Source: Saprospiraceae bacterium (GTDB lineage Bacteria > Bacteroidota > Bacteroidia > Chitinophagales > Saprospiraceae). Taken from it: DNA of 64,000 nt. Position 1 is the stretch's first letter. Every line of letters begins with the position of its first letter. A model generated the notes under the pieces. It made no database searches, had not been told where the DNA came from, and saw nothing but the letters and a program-made list of their open reading frames with translations. Position numbers and translations under genes: made by a program. Positions 58,224-64,000 of this stretch are shown one piece after another. The stretch is taken from contig JAHDCU010000001.1 in assembly GCA_020629715.1 (NCBI GenBank), positions 310,001 through 374,000 of the forward strand. The letters run 5' to 3'.

Positions 58224-59474
58224 TTAAAAATCATTGATAGATCTTCCCAAGAATGTAAGAGCACATCTAAATCCAATATAAGACTTAGACGTATCTTGAT
58301 ATTCCCAGTGTCGTGAACCAGTCTGTAGATAATAACTGATATCTTTCCATGATCCACCTCTGATTACCTTTCTCTTGTATACATCAGGATCAGAGTCTTT
58401 AGCGTCATACTTCACATCAGGGTTAAGATCATGCTGAAATCTATATGCATTTTCAACATAAGCTGATTCTGTCCATTCAGACACATTACCTGCCATGTTG
58501 TATAATCCGTAATCATTAGGGAAATAAGCGTCAGCTTTTACCGTATATTGTCCTCCATCTTCAGGATAATTTCCTCTACCTGGCTTGAAGTTAGCCAATA
58601 GACATCCTTTCGCATTTCTTACATAATATCCACCCCAAGGATAAGGAGCTAAGTCTCTACCACCTCTAGCAGCATATTCCCACTCACCTTCTGTTGGTAA
58701 TCTGAATTCTTCCGTATTGGGCTCGTCCTCTCCTTTGTATTTATTCCAAAGCTTAGTTCTCCAATGACAGAATGCCTTAGCTTGCTTCCAATTGACACCA
58801 ACTACTGGATAATCATCAAAAGCAGGGTGCCAAAAGTAATTTCTTGTAAAAGGCTCATTATAACTATACGCAAAATCTCTAATCCACGATAAAGTATCAG
58901 GATATACCTCGACGTCGTCCTCCGTTTGTATAAGGCTTGTTCTGGTTACGCCAGATTTTGATCTATTTGCTGCTCCTTTCCAATCTATCCATTGGTATGA
59001 GTATGTTAGCTTTTCTGTGTTTAGCTCTTTTTTACCATCAAAAGCGTTATCACCTTCATAGTACATTTCAGCTAGGTCTTCACCTGTATAGTCTAATTCA
59101 TATTCCCAATCTAAAATCTCATCACCATTATCACCTACTTCAATGTAATCGCCCATAATTGCATGAGCTATAGAATCTCTTACCCAATAGACAAACTGAC
59201 GGTACTCATTGTTAGTGATCTCCGTATCATCCATAAAGAAACCTTGGATAGAAATAGCTTTTGGACGCTGTGTATAGGCATGAAAGATATCTTGATCACT
59301 CTGACCTATGTGTCCAGTACCCGATGGTACGTATACCATACCGTATGGATTGAGCCCTGTCCAAGACGGACGATCTTCTACTCCAGTCAATTGACCCTCT
59401 TCGGTCACCCCACAACTACTTAATAATATAAGTGCAGAGAATACACCTATCAGTGAAAATTTGATGTTTTTCAT
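58224..59474 (-). CDS. gldK: T9SS lipoprotein GldK/PorK (FGE-sulfatase fold)
   Basis: The 416-residue lipoprotein (SALILLSSC) has a formylglycine-generating-enzyme-like domain from about residue 45. MVYVPSGTGHIGQSDQD, GFFMDDTEITNNEYRQFV, FRLPTEGEWEYAARGG, GNVSEWTES and RVIRGGSWKD are typical of GldK. The domain is structural here. GldK and GldN form the outer periplasmic ring of T9SS. It starts about 40 nt after a good promoter candidate and is the first gene of the GldKLMN run. Confidence 0.95.
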   Translation of the reverse strand: MKNIKFSLIGVFSALILLSSCGVTEEGQLTGVEDRPSWTGLNPYGMVYVPSGTGHIGQSDQDIFHAYTQRPKAISIQGFFMDDTEITNNEYRQFVYWVRDSIAHAIMGDYIEVGDNGDEILDWEYELDYTGEDLAEMYYEGDNAFDGKKELNTEKLTYSYQWIDWKGAANRSKSGVTRTSLIQTEDDVEVYPDTLSWIRDFAYSYNEPFTRNYFWHPAFDDYPVVGVNWKQAKAFCHWRTKLWNKYKGEDEPNTEEFRLPTEGEWEYAARGGRDLAPYPWGGYYVRNAKGCLLANFKPGRGNYPEDGGQYTVKADAYFPNDYGLYNMAGNVSEWTESAYVENAYRFQHDLNPDVKYDAKDSDPDVYKRKVIRGGSWKDISYYLQTGSRHWEYQDTSKSYIGFRCALTFLGRSINDF

Positions 59475-59523
59475 TAGAGTTACTATTTATCCAATTTGTT
59501 GTCCCTCATTATTTTAGACCTCC

Positions 59524-59555
59524 CAAATATAACTTCGTTATTTAGAAATCAAAAA
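59524..59555 (-). promoter_or_regulatory. Promoter of the gldKLMN operon
   Basis: On the minus strand a TTTTTG (59555-59550) is followed by an 18-bp spacer and TATATTTG (59531-59524). This fits the Bacteroidota -33/-7 pattern in both boxes. A transcript would start near 59517, leaving a leader of about 40 nt before the gldK ATG. Confidence 0.6.
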
Positions 59556-59695
59556 TAAAATCTAGAATTACTAGAACGTTAAGAGACTTTATCCAAACAA
59601 TGAATACCTTAAACGGCAATTATCTCAGTTTATTTCACCTAACTTCAAGATATTCATATATTTATATCAATAATCTATAATCAACTTATACAGAG

Positions 59696-60658
59696 CTAAA
59701 GGTATCTTGGATTGTATATAATCTTGGGTGAAATACCTTGACCAATAAGCCTATCAAGTCGATAGTTAATTAAGATTTCATGAGTTCCTTCATTTACCCT
59801 TTTTAATGACGATAAACCAACATCGTAAGCATAGGCAAAAGAAAGTCTACTAGAAACATTAGTGCCCACTTGTAAGACTAGGGCATCTATAGAAGAAGTA
59901 CTATAACCTCTCAAACCTAATCCTCCAAAAATATTGCCACTGTGTTCAAATTGTAGAAAAACTTCAGTTTGTAACTGTGCTTTATTTATTTGAGCTATCA
60001 TAGAAGGCTTAATGATAAGATCATCAGACCACCTATACTTTCCTTGAAAAAACACATTCCAATGAGTACTTAGCTCCAAAGGAGTATCATCAATATTGAC
60101 CACGTAGCTTGGTAATTTCGTAACATTTATCCCAACATCTAGATATCTCGTCCTGAGATAGCTACCTAAGCTCCAAGATGGCGACCAGGCACCTACATTG
60201 ATGTTGTTAAACAAAGGATCATTATGATCAGGAATCATATTTTCGTAAGTACCTTCTGGTGTAATCAAATTCTCACCATTGATACTCAGATTAGCAGCAC
60301 CGACTCGGATTCCTAGCGATAGTAGAAACTGTGGCCTATCGATAATCTTATTGGCCGAGAGACTTACCGCTGTCCTTCTAAAATTTCCAAGACTTTCATT
60401 TTCCATCATAAGACCTGCACCTATGCCTAGAGCGTAGATAGGGCTATGCGCATTTACAAATTGATTTTTAGGTGCTCCTGCTAGACCAGAATATTGAGAT
60501 CTGATACCAAGATTTAGATCTAAAGTATAATTGAGACCTGCATAAGCCGGATTGAATACATAGGGATTATTGGGTGATAAGGAGTATAGAGGTGTTTGTT
60601 GTGCATTGGCGTATGCTATGCTAAATCCTAATAATATGGCTAATACTGATTTATACAA
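59696..60658 (-). CDS. PorP/SprF family T9SS outer-membrane protein
   Basis: The 320-residue protein has a signal peptide ending in NAQQ. The PorP/SprF motif PNNPYVFNPAYAGLNYTLDL is followed by LGIRSQYSGLAGAPKNQFVNAHSP. The remainder has the regular strands of a beta-barrel. These proteins act with T9SS to export or anchor specific cargo on the surface. It lies 221 bp upstream of gldK on the same strand, the usual order in Bacteroidota. Confidence 0.93.
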   Translation of the reverse strand: MYKSVLAILLGFSIAYANAQQTPLYSLSPNNPYVFNPAYAGLNYTLDLNLGIRSQYSGLAGAPKNQFVNAHSPIYALGIGAGLMMENESLGNFRRTAVSLSANKIIDRPQFLLSLGIRVGAANLSINGENLITPEGTYENMIPDHNDPLFNNINVGAWSPSWSLGSYLRTRYLDVGINVTKLPSYVVNIDDTPLELSTHWNVFFQGKYRWSDDLIIKPSMIAQINKAQLQTEVFLQFEHSGNIFGGLGLRGYSTSSIDALVLQVGTNVSSRLSFAYAYDVGLSSLKRVNEGTHEILINYRLDRLIGQGISPKIIYNPRYL

Positions 60659-60726
60659 AAGTCAATCTCATTAAATGATAATGTTGAATATAACTAAACT
60701 ATAAATGCCTAAACTGTATAGCGTCA

Positions 60727-61500
60727 CTAAAGTTTTAAAATTTGTCCGTCATAAGCAAGATTAATATCCGATGGAAGTCTCCCATTGACCTCATCATGGA
60801 GACCCATATAATGACTCATATGCGTAAAAAAAGTAGTATCTGCCCCTATATCTTTGGAGTAATCTATGGCTTCTTGCAAGGTAAGATGAGCATGATGATC
60901 ATATTCATGTAATGCACTCAAAAGCAATACTTTTAGACCTTTCAATTGCTCTAGCGATTCTTTTGGAATTGTTTTTACGTCCGTCAGATAAGCGAAATCT
61001 CCTATCCTAAACCCCACTATAGGAAGCTTACCATGCATCACCTTCAAAAGCTTTATTTCTAGATCAGCTATTTTAAGCGTATCAAAATAGCCGATTTCAT
61101 TCATTTCAAATCTCGGCACCCCGGGATATGGTGATGGTTCGAAAGCGTAAGCAAATCTTTTTTCTATATCCGAAATGACCCTTTTCAATGCATAAATAGG
61201 CATAGGTTTTTTAGCTCTAAACATCAAAGGCCTTAGATCATCCATACCAATCATGTGGTCAGTATGCTCATGACTGAGTATGACTGCGTCCAGATGAGTA
61301 ACTCTCTGATCAAGCATCTGAGCTCTAAAGTCAGGACCACAATCGATCAAGACTTTGGTATTTCCCTTTTCTAATAAAATACTGACTCTGCGCCTTTTGT
61401 CCTTTGGATTATTGGAGAGACAAACTTTACAATCACAGCCTATAACAGGCACTCCTTGAGAAGTACCAGTACCTAATATCGTGATATGTAAAGGATCCAT
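60727..61500 (-). CDS. MBL-fold metallo-hydrolase, PhnP-like
   Basis: From the ATG at 61500 the product has 257 residues and begins DPLHITILGTGTSQGVPVIGC. The metal motif is LSHEHTDHMIG (H77, H79, D81, H82). Cysteines C22, C24 and C27 resemble the zinc-binding set of PhnP-type enzymes. Further ligands are in VMHGKLPIVGFRI and the late THMSHYMG. PhnP is a cyclic phosphodiesterase, but this subfamily is widespread without phosphonate genes, so the substrate is uncertain. A TTG three codons earlier is a less likely start. Confidence 0.9.
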   Translation of the reverse strand: MDPLHITILGTGTSQGVPVIGCDCKVCLSNNPKDKRRRVSILLEKGNTKVLIDCGPDFRAQMLDQRVTHLDAVILSHEHTDHMIGMDDLRPLMFRAKKPMPIYALKRVISDIEKRFAYAFEPSPYPGVPRFEMNEIGYFDTLKIADLEIKLLKVMHGKLPIVGFRIGDFAYLTDVKTIPKESLEQLKGLKVLLLSALHEYDHHAHLTLQEAIDYSKDIGADTTFFTHMSHYMGLHDEVNGRLPSDINLAYDGQILKL

Positions 61501-61562
61501 AGTATCCAATATAAGCCTTATTTGTATAAACCTTGATAATCTAGACTAATACTCTAAAGTGA

Positions 61563-61832
61563 CTATGCTCTTGACCTTAAAAAACCTTGCTCAGAAAGGA
61601 ACTTTCTCGATAACGCAGATAACTCTGAATAATCGATTTGCACTTGTGATAGTATATTTTGAAGTGTCTCAAACCTTGCTTGTACATCAAAAAACTTATT
61701 GACCACTACAACATTTGATTCATGGACATAACAATATCCTGATTGAAAATTACCCTTTTCATATCTCAACTTATAGCCCAGCTCCTGAAAGACAGACTCG
61801 ATTTGTTTGAGGTATTTTGCTTTTATCTTCAC
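61563..61832 (-). CDS. Small conserved protein of unknown function
   Basis: The 89-residue protein has no signal peptide or membrane helix. It reads KAKYLKQIESVFQELGYKLRY, GNFQSGYCYVHESNVVVVNKF and FETLQNILSQVQIDYS, a pattern seen in small cytoplasmic Bacteroidota proteins. No function is assigned. It lies 62 bp upstream of the MBL hydrolase start and may be co-transcribed with it. Confidence 0.65.
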   Translation of the reverse strand: MKIKAKYLKQIESVFQELGYKLRYEKGNFQSGYCYVHESNVVVVNKFFDVQARFETLQNILSQVQIDYSELSALSRKFLSEQGFLRSRA

Positions 61833-61923
61833 ATTGTAAATATATAAATTTTATAAATATGATATTTACAGATACATTTTTTAATTTTTTCGTTTAGTAT
61901 TGGAGTACAAGCCATTTTAACCT

Positions 61924-62541
61924 ATGAAAAGCTATCCATTTTACACTTTCCTTACTGTCCTACTTTTGATTTCGAGCTCATCTAAGTCGGATGCTCAACG
62001 ATTTAATGCATTTGCCATCAGTGGTCTGACTGCTTCACAGATAGATGGGGATAATCTGGCAGGATTCCGTAAACTTGGATATACATTAGGTCTAGGTGTC
62101 CACTATGACTTTAATCAAAAGTACTATGGAGGATTAGAATTGCTCAATACTCTTAAAGGTAGCCAATCCAAAATATCATTATCAGGTACTGGAAGTTTTA
62201 GCAATACTTCACTTAATTATTTAGAGGTTCCTATATATGCAGGTATTAGAGATTGGTATATAGATGGTGAAGATTATTATAAAGTAGGCGCTGAAGGTGG
62301 ATTATCCATAGGCAATTTAATCAGTGCTTCGAGCGAAAATACAGCATATGAAAATAGAACTGATGAGTTCACAAGAATAGATATTAGCTATCTACTGGGT
62401 ATATATTATGCCTTTTCTAAAAGATGGACAGTGGGTGCTAGATATACAAGAGCATTCACCAATTTATTCAAAGATGAATCTACCGGAATCGAGCGTTTGA
62501 GATCTTATAACTGGAGTTTCAGATTGCAATTTCATTTTTAG
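61924..62541 (+). CDS. PorT-like outer-membrane beta-barrel protein
   Basis: The 205-residue protein has a signal peptide ending in SDAQR. GLTASQIDGDNLAGFRKLGY is the typical PorT-family start, followed by an eight-strand barrel pattern that ends in YNWSFRLQFHF. PorT itself is a T9SS accessory protein, but this large family includes many unrelated barrels, so a T9SS role is only possible. It is followed by a lipoprotein gene after 37 bp. Confidence 0.75.
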   Translation: MKSYPFYTFLTVLLLISSSSKSDAQRFNAFAISGLTASQIDGDNLAGFRKLGYTLGLGVHYDFNQKYYGGLELLNTLKGSQSKISLSGTGSFSNTSLNYLEVPIYAGIRDWYIDGEDYYKVGAEGGLSIGNLISASSENTAYENRTDEFTRIDISYLLGIYYAFSKRWTVGARYTRAFTNLFKDESTGIERLRSYNWSFRLQFHF

Positions 62542-62578
62542 CATTGGGCAATGCAATGAAAAATACGATCTTTGGAAT

Positions 62579-63115
62579 ATGAAGAATTTATTCTATGCAT
62601 TTTTTATGATCATTGTATCCGTAAGTGTAATATCTTGCGGTGCTGATAAATCTACAAAAACTACCGAATCAAGTGCCTCAACTCAAGCTACGAAAGTCGA
62701 AACGGTAGAAACCATCACAGGTCAAGCAGGAAATCCTTTCCAAAGCATACCAGGTGACGTGATGAGAAATCTATGGGAAAATTGTGAACTTATAGACTAC
62801 ATATTCTACGAGCTACCATTCAGTATGAACCAAAGCGAAAAAAGTGGTATCCAATCTACTATTGCACAGGTAAGTACTACAGCACAACAATCCTATCCAG
62901 CTTCATGCAAACCTATAGCTCGGCAGATGTATCAAGTAGGAGGAGAGATAGTGCTAGAAGCAGATGTCTATTTTAGCCAAGAATGTCAGTTTTTTGTATT
63001 TATGGAAAATAATAAACCCAAATACGCCAATCAAATGACTAAACAGGGAGCAGAGTTTTTTGGGAATATTATCAATCAAGCCATGAAAACCAGAAGTAAC
63101 ATTGGACAGCAATAA
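62579..63115 (+). CDS. Lipoprotein of unknown function
   Basis: The 178-residue product has a lipoprotein signal (FMIIVSVSVISC), then a threonine/serine-rich linker (residues 24-55). A globular part reads GDVMRNLWENCELIDYIFYELPFSMN with four cysteines that could form two disulfides. No family is recognised. Its 3' end overlaps the start of the Ppx/GppA gene by 14 bp, so the two are probably co-expressed. Confidence 0.6.
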   Translation: MKNLFYAFFMIIVSVSVISCGADKSTKTTESSASTQATKVETVETITGQAGNPFQSIPGDVMRNLWENCELIDYIFYELPFSMNQSEKSGIQSTIAQVSTTAQQSYPASCKPIARQMYQVGGEIVLEADVYFSQECQFFVFMENNKPKYANQMTKQGAEFFGNIINQAMKTRSNIGQQ

Positions 63116-64000
63116 TTATGCGGTCATAGATCTGGGATCAAATACATTTCATGTTCTCATTTTCTCATTTGAGGAAGACCCTTTCCGACTATTATATAGG
63201 AATAGAGAATATGTATTCCTATCTGAAAAAGGAGTGAAAACTATAGGTGATGAGGCCTTTCATCGCGGTATGAATTGTTTGGGTGAATTTCATAAAACTT
63301 GTGAATCATACAACGTAAGCGCTGTAAAAATAGTCGGTACTGAGACCTTAAGAAAAGCCTCTAATGGTCCACAATTCCTTAAGGAGGTGAATGATCGATT
63401 TGGATGGTCCATTGAGTTAGTCTCTGGTCAACAAGAAGCGGCCTTGATTACCGAAGGCATTAAATTATCAGGTGCTCATACCCAGGATACAGATCTCATT
63501 ATGGATATCGGGGGAGGAAGTGTAGAGTTTGTTGTGATACAAAATACAGAGGTGCTATTTTCTGAAAGTTTTCCAATCGGCTTATCAATATTGAAAAATA
63601 CATTCCACCACAACGAACCGATGAATGTGGTCGAAAAAGAACAGATGTATAATTTTGTTCAAAAATCACTGCATAGCCTATTGAGTTTCATTAAAAACAA
63701 AAATATTGATAGCATCATAGGAGCAAGTGGTTCTTTTGAAGTATTGACTTCGCTCACTCAAAGTACCACCTTAAATAATCATTGCGTCGAGGTAGATCTA
63801 GTTTATACTGCTACTATAATTGAAGATATTTCAGGACTTAATTATGATGAGCGCTTAGGCTACAACGGCCTTCCTAATAGTAGGGCTAAACATATGGTAG
63901 TTGCACTACAACTCATAAAAGCGGTCATCGACATGGTCAAACCTAAAAGACTTATTGTGTCTGACTTTGCCTTAAAAGAAGGTGTAATAGCCAACTGGAG
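63102..64000 (+). CDS. Ppx/GppA family exopolyphosphatase, partial (C-terminus outside window)
   Basis: The frame is open to the right edge. It begins with a TTG at 63102 and reads NNYAVIDLGSNTFHVLIF, the family's ATPase phosphate-1 motif. VGTETLRKASN, LVSGQQEAALI and DLIMDIGGGSVEFVVI (phosphate-2) follow, then GASGSFEVLTSL. The domain is the ASKHA-fold exopolyphosphatase or guanosine pentaphosphatase. No ATG is available in frame near the motif, and TTG gives a 5-residue lead, so TTG is the likely start. The gene overlaps the upstream lipoprotein by 14 bp. Confidence 0.92.
   Translation, partial: MDSNNYAVIDLGSNTFHVLIFSFEEDPFRLLYRNREYVFLSEKGVKTIGDEAFHRGMNCLGEFHKTCESYNVSAVKIVGTETLRKASNGPQFLKEVNDRFGWSIELVSGQQEAALITEGIKLSGAHTQDTDLIMDIGGGSVEFVVIQNTEVLFSESFPIGLSILKNTFHHNEPMNVVEKEQMYNFVQKSLHSLLSFIKNKNIDSIIGASGSFEVLTSLTQSTTLNNHCVEVDLVYTATIIEDISGLNYDERLGYNGLPNSRAKHMVVALQLIKAVIDMVKPKRLIVSDFALKEGVIANW

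Overview
The window comes from a low-GC Bacteroidota chromosome, most likely a free-living or marine member of the Saprospiria/Chitinophagia side of the phylum; the exact genus cannot be read from the sequence. The evidence is a complete porP/sprF-gldK-gldL-gldM-gldN type IX secretion (T9SS) cluster, a SusC/SusD pair, a protein with a C-terminal T9SS sorting domain, many proteins with signal peptides ending in AQ, and promoters of the Bacteroidota TAnnTTTG type. No rRNA, tRNA or CRISPR array was seen.

Layout. 1-6.5 kb (minus): a truncated two-component-type beta-propeller sensor, a MopE-like metal-binding surface protein and an S74-chaperone adhesin. 6.7-20 kb (mostly plus): a small beta-barrel protein, a YgiQ radical SAM protein, a broken SIR2-like gene, a LEA-type lipoprotein, monomeric isocitrate dehydrogenase, a MEST-like hydrolase, DUF983, PhnA, two unrecognised envelope proteins and a stand-alone GroES-like protein. 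20-28.2 kb (minus): an apparent operon of thioredoxin, DUF2064, SusC, SusD, Na+/solute symporter and an atypical metallophosphoesterase, which looks like a nutrient-uptake module of unknown substrate.

28.7-43 kb (plus) is the accessory region. A 1539-residue cysteine-rich T9SS cargo protein is followed 40 bp later by a 2319-residue YD-repeat/RHS protein. The RHS protein ends in a DNRRL-type toxin tip and is followed by a DUF7660-type immunity candidate and a free-standing EF-Tu domain III-like protein. Downstream is a graveyard of cassette debris: an orphan RHS tip, four copies of a roughly 40-bp repeat, an orphan membrane protein, and a REP-associated transposase (RAYT) interrupted by a 184-bp MITE-like element with near-matching terminal inverted repeats and a 5-bp target duplication. 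Two REP-like palindromes lie beside the RAYT remnant.

43-54.9 kb holds housekeeping and envelope genes: purA; a minus-strand rimK, AstE-like, dacB and lipoprotein-methyltransferase operon; an MFS permease; a beta-helix lipoprotein; and a three-gene glycosyltransferase operon that probably builds a membrane glycolipid or glycan. 55-60.7 kb (minus) is the T9SS cluster. The last 3 kb carry a PhnP-like MBL hydrolase, a small conserved protein, a PorT-like barrel, a lipoprotein and the start of a Ppx/GppA phosphatase. The T9SS core and its sorting-domain cargo in the toxin locus are encoded in the same window, which suggests that the toxin locus depends on T9SS for export.
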